The notes: a model not told the origin generated them from the sequence alone. Numbered from the stretch's first letter, positions 7,705-14,842 are shown. The stretch: 15,426 bases of DNA from Phytoplasma sp041276565 (GCF_041276565.1 NZ_JBGGGR010000005.1:1-15426), one strand, 5' to 3'. Translations and numbers: made by a program.

Positions 7705-7790
7705 TTATAATAAAGTCCTTTATTTTTTTAATAAAAAAAATTTTAAACTATGAAAAAATAATATATTTTAAAAACAACTACTAATAGTAT

Positions 7791-7853
7791 AAAAGTTTCT
7801 GAAAAGAAAAAATATTTTTATATAACTAAAAATAATTTTTCTTTTCAACTTTT
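7791..7853 (-). terminator. Probable gpmI terminator
   Basis: The arms AAAAGTT..GAAAAGAAAAA (7791-7811) and TTTTTCTTTTC-AACTTTT (7836-7853) give about 18 bp with one small internal bulge and a loop of about 24 nt. It lies 12 nt after the gpmI stop. The 3' arm ends in UUUUAU rather than a long U-run. It could also sit in the leader of pfkA. Confidence 0.5.
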
Positions 7854-7865
7854 ATGTCTATTTAA

Positions 7866-9398
7866 TTATTCATTAGGAATAATTAAAGTTTTTCCAGTCA
7901 TTTCTTGAGGTTGTGGAATTTCAAGTAATTCTAATAAAGTAGGCGCAACATCACTCAAAACACCATTTCTTAAACGAATATTTTGACGAGTGACAATAAC
8001 AGGTACTAAATTAGTAGTATGTGCTGTATGAGGTTTTCCTTCAGCGTCAGTCATTTGTTCTACGTTTCCATGATCTGCCACAATACAAGCGATGCCACCA
8101 ATATCTGAAATGGCTGTTACAACTTTTTGTAAACATTTATCAACTGCTTCCACTGCTTTAATAGCGGCTTCTAATGAGCCAGTATGACCGACCATATCTG
8201 GATTAGCGAAATTCAAAATCATAGTTTGATATTTTCTTGATAAAATAGCTTCTTGAGCTTTTTCGGCCACTATAAAAGCACTCATTTCTGGTTGTAAATC
8301 ATAAGTTTTGACTTTAGGAGAAGGAACTAAAATTTTATCCATATTCAAAAAATTTTTTTCTTTCCCACCGTCAAAAAAGAAAGTAACATGAGGATATTTT
8401 TCTGTTTCAGCGATTCTTAATTGGTGCAATCCGTTTTGAGAAATAACTTCTCCATACATATTTTTTAAACTTAAAGGTTCAAAAGCGATTAATCCTCGAG
8501 TATATTGAGAATAAAAAGTCATTGTTACTATGGAAAGATTTTGAAATAAATTCTCAGATTGAAAATTAGTTTTTCCTGGAGAAGTAAAATGAACAGTTTC
8601 AAAAGGATTAGAAAAAGCAGTCGCTAAACGCATAATTCTGTCAGAGCGAAAATTAACAAAAATGATACTATCATTTTCATCAATTAAGCCATGAGAATTC
8701 ACAATAAAAGGTTTAATAAATTCATCACTCACTCCTTCTTTATAAGAAGCAGCGATAGCTTCTAAAGGATCGTTCACCACAGGAGCTTTTTTCAACACTA
8801 ACATATCATAAACTAAATTGATACGATCCCAATTGTTATCACGATCTAAAGCATAATATCTTCCGCTCACAGAAGCCAATTGAAAACCATCATCAAGAAT
8901 GCGTCGAATATATTCTATCCCTGAATGTGGATCAACATCTCTACCATCTGTGAAAGCGTGTAAATATGTTTTACTTTGAAGACCTTGTTGTTTCGCTAAT
9001 TCCAGTAAAGCTTCAAAATGTTCTAACTGTGAATGAACTCCTCCATCAGAAACCAATCCAACAAGATGCAATTTACTGTTTTTTTGTTTAACATTTTCAA
9101 CAGCTTTTAAAAAACTTTCATTTTGAAAAAAAGATTTATCAATGATAGATTTATTTATTTGTGTTAAATATTGATTAACAATCCGACCCGCTCCTAAATT
9201 TAAATGTCCTACTTCACTATTTCCCATTTGGCCGTCGGGTAAACCTACCGCACCCCCAAAGGATTCTAAAGTAGCATGAGGAAATTTTTGAAATAAAGAA
9301 TCTAAATAAGGAGTTTGGGCTAAACAAAAAGCGTTATTGTCTTTTTGGGAAGATAATCCTAAACCGTCTAAAATAATCAAACCAACAAATTTATTCAA
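7866..9398 (-). CDS. gpmI: 2,3-bisphosphoglycerate-independent phosphoglycerate mutase
   Basis: Interconverts 3- and 2-phosphoglycerate through a phosphoserine intermediate, with two Mn2+ ions. 510 aa, the standard length of this alkaline-phosphatase-superfamily enzyme. D11 in LIILDGLG binds metal; S61 in MGNSEVGHLNLGAGR is the phosphorylated nucleophile; H122 lies in GGVHS; DGRDVDP is at 151-157 and FVNFRSDRIMRL at 247-258; the second metal set comprises D401 and H405 (ANPDMVGHTG), D442 and H443 (ADHGN) and H460 (PHTAH). All catalytic residues are present. The start is TTG at 9398: an in-frame TAG lies seven codons upstream, no ATG or GTG lies between, and AGAGAGGA is about 12 nt upstream. 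Between eno and pfkA on the same strand. Confidence 0.96.
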   Translation of the reverse strand: MNKFVGLIILDGLGLSSQKDNNAFCLAQTPYLDSLFQKFPHATLESFGGAVGLPDGQMGNSEVGHLNLGAGRIVNQYLTQINKSIIDKSFFQNESFLKAVENVKQKNSKLHLVGLVSDGGVHSQLEHFEALLELAKQQGLQSKTYLHAFTDGRDVDPHSGIEYIRRILDDGFQLASVSGRYYALDRDNNWDRINLVYDMLVLKKAPVVNDPLEAIAASYKEGVSDEFIKPFIVNSHGLIDENDSIIFVNFRSDRIMRLATAFSNPFETVHFTSPGKTNFQSENLFQNLSIVTMTFYSQYTRGLIAFEPLSLKNMYGEVISQNGLHQLRIAETEKYPHVTFFFDGGKEKNFLNMDKILVPSPKVKTYDLQPEMSAFIVAEKAQEAILSRKYQTMILNFANPDMVGHTGSLEAAIKAVEAVDKCLQKVVTAISDIGGIACIVADHGNVEQMTDAEGKPHTAHTTNLVPVIVTRQNIRLRNGVLSDVAPTLLELLEIPQPQEMTGKTLIIPNE

Positions 9399-9410
9399 AA
9401 TATTAAAAAA

Positions 9411-9418
9411 TCCTCTCT
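9411..9418 (-). promoter_or_regulatory. Ribosome-binding site of gpmI
   Basis: The minus strand reads AGAGAGGA, 12 nt before the TTG at 9398. It supports a UUG start for gpmI. It lies at the foot of the hairpin at 9417-9457. Confidence 0.65.
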
Positions 9419-9457
9419 ATTAAAAATCTATTTTCAAAAAAATAAATTTTTATATAG
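9417..9457 (-). promoter_or_regulatory. Hairpin in the eno-gpmI gap, abutting the gpmI ribosome site
   Basis: CTATTAAAAAT (9417-9427) can pair with ATTTTTATATAG (9446-9457), 11 bp with one bulged base and a loop of about 18. It ends where the gpmI Shine-Dalgarno starts. It may be an eno terminator remnant or a leader structure affecting gpmI translation. The surroundings are so AT-rich that chance pairing is possible. Confidence 0.35.
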
Positions 9458-9498
9458 CTTTTTCAAAAAATAATTTTTTTAAAAAAATTCTTCTGAAA

Positions 9499-10791
9499 TT
9501 ATTTTTTAAAATTATTAAAATTTTCTAATCCTAAAAAAGGAATTTTTTTTGATTTTTCTTCAATTCTTAATAATCTATTGTATTTAGCGATACGATCGCT
9601 ACGAGATAAAGAACCTGTTTTAATTTGTCCTGCGTTAGTTGCTACCACTAAATCAGCTATTGTAGTATCTTCACTTTCTCCGCTACGATGTGAAATAACT
9701 GCTGTGTAAGAATTTTTTTTAGCTAATTCAATTACTTCTAAAGTTTCTGTTAATGTTCCGATTTGATTTAATTTAATTAAAATAGAATTCCCAATTTTTT
9801 TTTCAATTCCTTCTTTTAATTTTTTAACGTTAGTAACAAACAAATCATCTCCCACTAATTGAACTTTATTGCCTAATCTTTTAGTTAAAAGTTGCCATCC
9901 GTCCCAATCGTTTTCATCTAAACCGTCTTCAATAGAAATAATAGGATATTGAGCGATTAATTTTTCGTAATAAGAAATTAAATCTTCGCTTTTAAGTAAT
10001 TTGCTTTTGTCAGAAGATAAAATATATGCTTTTTTATTTTGATCAAAAAATTCTGAAGCAGCTACGTCCATACCTAAAAAAACATCTTTTCCAGGTTGAT
10101 AACCAGCGTTAGTAATAGCCTGCATAATATTTTCTAAAACTTCTTCATTAGAGTTAAAATCAGGTGCGTATCCACCTTCATCACCTACAGTAGTAGATAA
10201 TTTTTTTTGTTTTAAAATTTTACCTAAATGATGGAATACTTCTGTGCCACAACGTAAAGCTTCTTTAAAAGAAGTAAAATTAGCTGGCAAAATCATAAAT
10301 TCTTGAAAATCAATATTATTGGAAGCATGAGCTCCACCATTAACAATATTCATCATCGGAACAGGTAATTGTTTAGGTTGGATACCACTTACATATTCAT
10401 AAAATTCTAAATTTAAAAATTTAGCTGCTGCTTTAGCACATGCTAAAGAAACTCCTAAAATAGCATTAGCTCCTAAACTTGATTTATTAGGTGTTCCGTC
10501 TAAATCGATTAACATTTGATCTATTAATTTTTGTTCTAAAACAGAAATGTTTTTTAATTTTGGCGCAATAATTTCTAATATATTTTGAACAGCTTTAAGA
10601 ACTCCTTTTCCTAAAAATCTTTTAGGATCGTTATCTCTTAATTCTACTGCTTCATATTGCCCAGTAGAAGCTCCTGAAGGAACAATAGATTTTCCCACAC
10701 AACCTGAAGTAGTGAAAACTTCTACTTCTACAGTAGGATTTCCTCTAGAATCTAAAACTTCACGGGCTAAAATCTTGTTAATATATGACAT
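9499..10791 (-). CDS. eno: Enolase (phosphopyruvate hydratase)
   Basis: Dehydrates 2-phosphoglycerate to phosphoenolpyruvate with Mg2+. 430 aa, the normal bacterial length. SGASTG (39-44) is the mobile catalytic loop; E205 in GDEGGYAP is a catalytic acid; D242, E288 (SIEDGLDE) and D315 (GDDLFVTN) bind Mg2+; K340 in IKLNQIGT is the catalytic base; SHRSGE (367-372) and K391 (IKTGSLSRSDR) bind the substrate. All are present. ATG start with a strong AAAGGAG about 13 nt upstream. First of the seven same-strand glycolysis-block genes; the 377-bp region upstream should hold its promoter (a TATAAT lies at 10868-10873 on the minus strand, without a convincing -35). Confidence 0.98.
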   Translation of the reverse strand: MSYINKILAREVLDSRGNPTVEVEVFTTSGCVGKSIVPSGASTGQYEAVELRDNDPKRFLGKGVLKAVQNILEIIAPKLKNISVLEQKLIDQMLIDLDGTPNKSSLGANAILGVSLACAKAAAKFLNLEFYEYVSGIQPKQLPVPMMNIVNGGAHASNNIDFQEFMILPANFTSFKEALRCGTEVFHHLGKILKQKKLSTTVGDEGGYAPDFNSNEEVLENIMQAITNAGYQPGKDVFLGMDVAASEFFDQNKKAYILSSDKSKLLKSEDLISYYEKLIAQYPIISIEDGLDENDWDGWQLLTKRLGNKVQLVGDDLFVTNVKKLKEGIEKKIGNSILIKLNQIGTLTETLEVIELAKKNSYTAVISHRSGESEDTTIADLVVATNAGQIKTGSLSRSDRIAKYNRLLRIEEKSKKIPFLGLENFNNFKK

Positions 10792-10941
10792 ATATACCGA
10801 ATTACTCCTTTGATTTATGAAAAAGAAAAAATAATTAATTCAAAAAATTATTTTAATTACTGTAAATATTATAATATTTTTTATATCAAAAATATATTTT
10901 GAAAAAGAAGAATTTTTTCTCAAAATATAAATAAAAATAAA

Positions 10942-10979
10942 AAAATAATATAGAATATTAAAAATAATATAGAATATTA
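10942..10979. repeat. Perfect 19-bp tandem repeat upstream of eno
   Basis: AAAATAATATAGAATATTA occurs twice head to tail at 10942-10960 and 10961-10979, identical in all 19 positions. Each copy contains a small dyad (AATAT). It lies about 150 bp upstream of eno. It may be a slippage product or paired binding sites. Confidence 0.8.
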
Positions 10980-11080
10980 TTATAAAATAATTTATTTATC
11001 ATAAAATTAAAATATTTTATAATAATAGTATATAAAAATTTTATAAAAAAAATTTATATATATGTGTTTTTTAATTTAAA

Positions 11081-11112
11081 AATAAAAATAATGAATACTA
11101 TTCATTTTTATT
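11081..11112. repeat. Inverted repeat upstream of the small membrane-protein gene
   Basis: AATAAAAA-TA-ATGAA and TTCAT-TTTTTATT flank a TACTA loop. The stem is about 13 bp with a two-base bulge. It lies 57 bp before the ATG at 11169, so it may be an operator or a leader hairpin. Confidence 0.45.
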
Positions 11113-11168
11113 AAAATACAAATTTATATTTTATAAAAAAACAATAAACAATTATTCAAAGGAAAAAA

Positions 11169-11447
11169 ATGAAATTCAATACAATTTTAATGTTTGTGAT
11201 AGCTTTTATTTTAGGTTGTTTTGTCGGTGCTGTTGCATATTCTGTGTTTGACCAATTATTTTTTAACAAAATTCCGTTGACAGGAGATTGGGCTATTCAA
11301 TTAACGAAATTTGGTTTAGGAAAAGATGATTTAAGAACTCGTTTAATAAATTTCTCATATCGAATATATTCTTCTATTCAAAAAATCGCTCAACCAATAG
11401 CGAAATCAATTGAAGAATCTATATTGAATTCTATAATAAGAAAATAA
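11169..11447 (+). CDS. Small membrane protein of unknown function
   Basis: 92 aa, no family recognised. Residues 6-24 form one hydrophobic segment with small residues (G16, G20, A21) after a short basic N-terminus. The remainder is amphipathic with many Lys and Arg residues, so a single-pass protein with a C-terminal domain is likely. C17 follows Ile-Leu-Gly, which loosely resembles a lipobox, but Leu at -2 is unusual; lipoprotein status is doubtful. The AAAGG ribosome site 6 nt before the ATG is good, and the gene has its own intergenic region and a terminator, so it is probably real. It stands alone on the + strand between two minus-strand blocks. It might be secreted if the hydrophobic segment is a signal peptide. 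Confidence 0.7.
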   Translation: MKFNTILMFVIAFILGCFVGAVAYSVFDQLFFNKIPLTGDWAIQLTKFGLGKDDLRTRLINFSYRIYSSIQKIAQPIAKSIEESILNSIIRK

Positions 11448-11497
11448 AAATTTATTTTTTATCTAATAATCAAATTATTCAAATTCAAATAAATAAT

Positions 11498-11555
11498 AAA
11501 AAAAGAAAGTCCAACATTGTTTATTTTTAAAAACAATTGTCAACTTTCTTTTTAT
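11498..11555. terminator. Bidirectional terminator between small membrane-protein gene and smpB
   Basis: AAAAAGAAAGT (11500-11510) pairs with ACTTTCTTTTT (11543-11553), 11 bp. Inside, TTGTTT/AAACAA and CAA/TTG add an imperfect upper stem. A-rich before and T-rich after, it works for both convergent genes. Confidence 0.7.
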
Positions 11556-11582
11556 TTTTGTAAAAAAATTATATTTTAGAGG

Positions 11583-12029
11583 CTATATATTTTCTAAATC
11601 TTTTTTTATTCTTGTTACAGCATCTTTTTTCTTTAATGATACTCTTTTATCGTAATTTTTTTTACCTTTAACTAAATAAATTTCTAATTTTAATAAATTT
11701 CTATCAGAAATAATTTTTGTTGGAACAACACTTAAACCTTTAATTTTGATTTTATTTTTAATTTGAAGAATTTCTCTTTTTTTTAATAAAAGTTTTTTTT
11801 TTCTATTTTCTACAAAATCAAATTTATTACTGAAATCATATTTAGAGATAAACATGTTATAAACGAAAATTTCATCATTTTCACAATTCACGTAGGCATT
11901 ATCGAAATTAACTTTTTTCAATCTAATAGATTTAACTTCGTTACCTAATAACTGGATCCCTGCGACATATTTTTTTTCTAAAAAATAATCATAAGAAACT
12001 TTTTTATTAACAAGAATAGTTTTTATCAT
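11583..12029 (-). CDS. smpB: SsrA-binding protein SmpB
   Basis: Binds tmRNA and brings it to stalled ribosomes for trans-translation. 148 aa, normal (145-160). Family features: AGIQLLGNEVKSIR (23-36), where the conserved Glu (E31) contacts tmRNA; NFDNAYV (41-47); NRKKKLLLKKREI (75-87); IKGLSVVPTKI (96-106); VKGKKNYDKR (120-129). The normally conserved Glu after DKR is Val here, and the tail is short and basic (KKKDAVTRIKKDLENI), as in other small genomes. ATG start with a weak GTGA-type ribosome site. It lies 94 bp after ppa; the gap holds alternative hairpins. The tmRNA gene itself is not in the window. Confidence 0.93.
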   Translation of the reverse strand: MIKTILVNKKVSYDYFLEKKYVAGIQLLGNEVKSIRLKKVNFDNAYVNCENDEIFVYNMFISKYDFSNKFDFVENRKKKLLLKKREILQIKNKIKIKGLSVVPTKIISDRNLLKLEIYLVKGKKNYDKRVSLKKKDAVTRIKKDLENI

Positions 12030-12082
12030 TATTATAAATCACTTTATTTTTTTCATTAAAAAAATTAATTCATATTTAAATC

Positions 12083-12128
12083 TTTCAGGAATTAAATCAA
12101 ATAATCCTGAAAAAAATTAAGGATTATT
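12083..12128 (-). promoter_or_regulatory. Two mutually exclusive hairpins in the ppa-smpB gap
   Basis: On the minus strand, AATAATCC (12128-12121, over the ppa stop) can pair with GGATTATT (12107-12100). The same segment, read as TTTCAGGATTA, can instead pair with TAAT-TCCTGAAA downstream (12094-12083; 11 bp with one bulge). The two folds exclude each other. This may be a simple terminator for ppa or a readthrough switch toward smpB; only the pairing is seen. Confidence 0.5.
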
Positions 12129-12651
12129 TTTTTAATTCTTGATATCTTGATAAAGAATTTTTTATAGCTATCAAAGCTTTTGATTTATCTTCTATTTTTT
12201 CTATAACAACAGATTTATTATCTAAATCTTTATAATGTAATAAAAAGTGTTTCATTTCTTCTAATAAATGAACAGGGACATCTTCAATATTTTGGAAAGA
12301 CGCCATAGCTGGATCATTGATTGGAACAGCGATAATTTTTTCATCAAGTTCATTATTGTCAATCATTCTGATCAAACCAAGAGGTCGGCATTTCACTGAA
12401 ACCATAGGATCCAAAATTTCTTGTGATAAAACGAAAACATCTAAAGGATCATTATCATCACAAAAAGTTAAAGGAATAAAACCATAATTAGAAGGATAAA
12501 CGAAAGAAGTTTTTAAAATACGATCTAATTTTAATAAACCAGTTTCTTTATCTATTTCATATTTTTTTCTGCTACCTTGAGGAATTTCAATTATAACAAG
12601 AAAATCATTTTCAGTAACTTCTTTAGAATCAATATTATTGAACAAATTCAT
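12124..12651 (-). CDS. ppa: Inorganic pyrophosphatase, family I
   Basis: Hydrolyses pyrophosphate to two phosphates, pulling biosynthetic reactions forward. 175 aa, typical of bacterial hexameric enzymes. Active-site residues aligned to E. coli are all present: E22, K30, E32 (KKYEID), R44, Y56 (YPSNYGFIP), D66, D68 and D71 (DDNDPLD, with Asn where Gly is usual), D98 (RMID), D103 and K105 (ELDEK), Y140 and K141 (LHYKDLD). ATG start with AAAGG about 8 nt upstream. A minus-strand TATAAT at 12729-12734 is a candidate -10, giving a leader of about 70 nt. Downstream of the secreted-protein gene and upstream of smpB. Confidence 0.96.
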   Translation of the reverse strand: MNLFNNIDSKEVTENDFLVIIEIPQGSRKKYEIDKETGLLKLDRILKTSFVYPSNYGFIPLTFCDDNDPLDVFVLSQEILDPMVSVKCRPLGLIRMIDNNELDEKIIAVPINDPAMASFQNIEDVPVHLLEEMKHFLLHYKDLDNKSVVIEKIEDKSKALIAIKNSLSRYQELKK

Positions 12652-12728
12652 ATTTTCTGCCTTTTTTTGATAATTTAATTTTATTTTCGGTATTTAAATT
12701 ATTTTTTGAAAATAAAAATTATAAATTA

Positions 12729-12734
12729 ATTATA
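12729..12734 (-). promoter_or_regulatory. Candidate -10 element for ppa
   Basis: A perfect TATAAT on the minus strand, 77 nt before the ppa ATG, preceded by TTG. The -35 region about 17 nt upstream (GTGATT) is a poor match. In DNA this AT-rich such hexamers occur by chance. Confidence 0.35.
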
Positions 12735-12782
12735 CAATATATCTAATTCTTAATCACATAAATTTTTTAAAATAAATCTAAA

Positions 12783-14174
12783 TTATATCTTTTTAACGCC
12801 AAATAAATTAGTTTTTTTGAAAAAAATATTTTTATTTTGAGTTATATTAATAATCAAATGATTAAAAAATAAATGTTCTTGTTTATTTGTATCAAAAATA
12901 GCTATACTATCTATTAATCTTAAATTTTCTTCGTTCTTAAATTCGTCTTGAAAAATTTCATAAAAATAAAGAAAAACTTTATTATCTTTATTCTTTTTTA
13001 TTTTTAACACAAAACCGATAGTTTTATGTTCTTCTTTTAAAGAAATATCGAAATTCATTTCTTTTGTTGGTTTAATATTTTTATGATCTAAAGAAAAATG
13101 AAGAGAAAACGCTTTTGGAATAAATTTTAAAATAATCGTTTTTACTAAATGTAAAACTAAATTTTTATCCAACATTTCAATATCGGTAGTATCAATAATA
13201 CGATCTAAAAATTCTTCAATAGATATATTTAAATGGTCGGAAGATATTTCATGTTTTTCAGACATCTCTCTTAAATGATTTAAATATTCCATTAAATGAT
13301 TTTTGAAAATAATTAAGTCTTCTTTTTGAAAATTAATTATTTCTAAAATTAAATTCACAATAGAATGACTAGAAACTTTACAGTTGCACAAAGAAACATT
13401 TACAAAATTAACATCATTTCGATTTAAATCTTTAAAATAAAAATATCCTAAAGAAGGATCTTTTTTCAACAAAGAAAAAAAAGAAACTAATTCTAAACCT
13501 ATTTTATCGTATCTATTATCAATAAATTCTTCTTTTAAACCTGAAATATTTAAAAAATCAAATACAAAATCAATTTTAGGAATGTGATATTGAAATAAAT
13601 AAAAAATGAATTGTTTTAAATTCAACCATTCTTTAAAAGATTCACATGAAATAACTTTAGCGCCTTCGATATCGTAAAATAATTTTATTTTTTTAGAAAA
13701 TAAAGAACCTAAATTATGTTTCCAAGAAATAATAGAATGTTTTTTAGAAAAATCTTTCACATAATTTTGATTTAATAATTTTTTATTTTCTTTTTTTGAT
13801 GAAGAAGGTTCAGAAAATGATAAAACATCTTCTTTATTAGATGAAGAAACAACATTTGTATTATCTTTTGGTGAAGAAATCACATTTTTATCATACTTTA
13901 AAATTTTTACTTCTTCATTTTTAGAATTGAAATATATTTTGTCTTCATCCTTATTGTTTTGGTCTTTATTATCTTTTTGTTTTTTGTCTTTCTCTACAAC
14001 TAAAATATTGACTGATAGTTTATTTTTTTCGATATCATCTTTCTTATTGTTTTGTGGCATTGCCTTAACAAAAGAAAAATTAAAAATTAAAAAAAAGATA
14101 ACAATAAAATAAAAATTAACGTTTTTTAAAAAAAATTTGAATTTATTCAATAATTTTTTTCTTTCTAATGCCAA
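12783..14174 (-). CDS. Putative secreted protein with signal peptide (phytoplasma SVM-like N-terminus)
   Basis: 463 aa as given, function unknown. A basic start (RKK, NKFK) is followed by a hydrophobic core (about 21-36) and a likely signal-peptidase site after VKA (38), then Met, resembling the 'sequence-variable mosaic' signal peptides of phytoplasma secreted proteins. Residues 40-135 are low-complexity: Lys/Asp/Asn-rich, then Ser-rich, probably disordered. From about 145 on it looks folded and helical, without a further membrane segment, so the mature protein would be released. The start is unclear: the longest frame begins at TTG 14174 with no ribosome site; TTG at 14150 (residue 9) has AGAAAG about 13 nt upstream and gives a more typical 30-residue signal peptide; no ATG is available. 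Lies between the tRNA cluster and ppa. An effector role is inference. Confidence 0.65.
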   Translation of the reverse strand: MALERKKLLNKFKFFLKNVNFYFIVIFFLIFNFSFVKAMPQNNKKDDIEKNKLSVNILVVEKDKKQKDNKDQNNKDEDKIYFNSKNEEVKILKYDKNVISSPKDNTNVVSSSNKEDVLSFSEPSSSKKENKKLLNQNYVKDFSKKHSIISWKHNLGSLFSKKIKLFYDIEGAKVISCESFKEWLNLKQFIFYLFQYHIPKIDFVFDFLNISGLKEEFIDNRYDKIGLELVSFFSLLKKDPSLGYFYFKDLNRNDVNFVNVSLCNCKVSSHSIVNLILEIINFQKEDLIIFKNHLMEYLNHLREMSEKHEISSDHLNISIEEFLDRIIDTTDIEMLDKNLVLHLVKTIILKFIPKAFSLHFSLDHKNIKPTKEMNFDISLKEEHKTIGFVLKIKKNKDNKVFLYFYEIFQDEFKNEENLRLIDSIAIFDTNKQEHLFFNHLIINITQNKNIFFKKTNLFGVKKI

Positions 14175-14242
14175 CTATTTTACACAAAAAATTTTTTTTA
14201 AAAAATGCAACTTTAAAAACATTAAATTAATAATTTTTAGAA

Positions 14243-14318
14243 TGGTGGCTCCGGGCAGAATCGAACTGCCGACACGAGGCTCTTCAGGCCACTGCTCTAC
14301 CGACTGAGCTACAGAGCC
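14243..14318 (-). tRNA. tRNA-Phe (GAA)
   Basis: 76 nt, encoded CCA. Acceptor GGCTCTG/CGGAGCC; anticodon loop CTGAAGA. The anticodon stem GTGGC/GCCTC has a U-U opposition at 28-42. G37 replaces the usual A37. Last of the cluster. Confidence 0.95.
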
Positions 14319-14341
14319 CCCTTATTTTTTGATATAATAAA

Positions 14342-14417
14342 TGGCGGTCTGGACGGGAATCGAACCCGCGATCTCCTGCGTGACAGGCAAGCATGTTAAC
14401 CGCTACACCACCAGACC
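14342..14417 (-). tRNA. tRNA-Asp (GTC)
   Basis: 76 nt, encoded CCA, discriminator G. Acceptor GGTCTGG/CCAGACC pairs fully; anticodon loop CTGTCAC. Confidence 0.96.
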
Positions 14418-14445
14418 TTTTTTTATAAATTTCAAAAATTTTATT

Positions 14446-14522
14446 TGGTTGCGGGAGAAGGATTTGAACCTACGACCTTCGGATTATGAGCCCGACGAGC
14501 TACCAAACTGCTCTATCCCGCG
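14446..14522 (-). tRNA. Initiator tRNA-fMet (CAT)
   Basis: 77 nt, encoded CCA. The acceptor has an unpaired C1-A72, the initiator hallmark, and the anticodon stem carries the G run before CTCATAA. Follows tRNA-Ser in transcription. Confidence 0.95.
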
Positions 14523-14575
14523 ATATATATAAAACTTATTAAAAAAATAACATTTAAAAATAAAATTACAAAAGT

Positions 14576-14664
14576 TGGCGGAGAAAGAGGGATTCGAACC
14601 CTCGCATCCTTTCGGATCTTCCAGTTTTCAAGACTGGCCCCTTCAACCGCTTGGGTATTTCTCC
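14576..14664 (-). tRNA. tRNA-Ser (TGA)
   Basis: 89 nt class II tRNA with a long variable arm and encoded CCA. Acceptor GGAGAAA/TTTCTCC; anticodon loop CTTGAAA; discriminator G as in serine tRNAs. Confidence 0.95.
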
Positions 14665-14680
14665 AACTTTTTTTAAGTAA

Positions 14681-14757
14681 TGGTGGACCTGGCAGGATTC
14701 GAACCTACGACCAACCGGTTATGAGCCGGTAGCTCTGACCAACTGAGCTACAGGTCC
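14681..14757 (-). tRNA. tRNA-Ile2 (CAT, expected lysidine-modified)
   Basis: 77 nt, encoded CCA, anticodon CAT. The body, beginning GGACCTGTAGCTCAGTTGG and ending in discriminator A, resembles remembered Bacillus and Mycoplasma isoleucine tRNAs read as AUA after TilS makes lysidine, not elongator Met. Its place between Met and Ser also matches Ile in the B. subtilis cluster. Automatic tools may label it Met. Confidence 0.8.
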
Positions 14758-14765
14758 TATTTTGT

Positions 14766-14842
14766 TGGTAGCGGTAGGGGGATTTGAACCCTCGACCTCA
14801 CGGGTATGAACCGAGCGCTCTAGCCAACTGAGCTATACCGCC
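14766..14842 (-). tRNA. Elongator tRNA-Met (CAT)
   Basis: 77 nt, encoded CCA. Acceptor GGCGGTA/TACCGCT (G1-U72 wobble) and anticodon arm CGGTTCATACCCG, very like the Bacillus elongator methionine tRNA; CAT anticodon. Confidence 0.88.

Larger units (their letters stand above)
10792..11168. other. Long AT-rich divergent intergenic region
   Basis: 377 bp between eno (-) and the small membrane-protein gene (+), almost free of G and C. It must carry the promoters of both. I see a minus-strand TATAAT about 75 nt before eno, a perfect 19-bp tandem repeat and an inverted repeat (listed separately), and no believable ORF or RNA gene. Confidence 0.6.

Noticed and set aside
9472..9489. 18-bp perfect A/T palindrome after eno
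   Set aside because: It is a T-run meeting an A-run with no loop; common by chance in DNA this AT-rich and not a convincing terminator.
13927..14112. 61-aa hydrophobic plus-strand open frame
   Set aside because: Antisense of the low-complexity part of the secreted-protein gene.
14341..14532. 63-aa plus-strand open frame over the Asp and fMet tRNA genes
   Set aside because: It is the antisense of two tRNA genes. Such 'WTGIEPAISC..' and 'LREKDLNLRPSDYEP' peptides are a familiar artefact of translating tRNA genes.
14681..14757. A second elongator tRNA-Met
   Set aside because: Its body matches lysidine-type isoleucine tRNA and its cluster position is that of Ile; the next CAT tRNA fits elongator Met.
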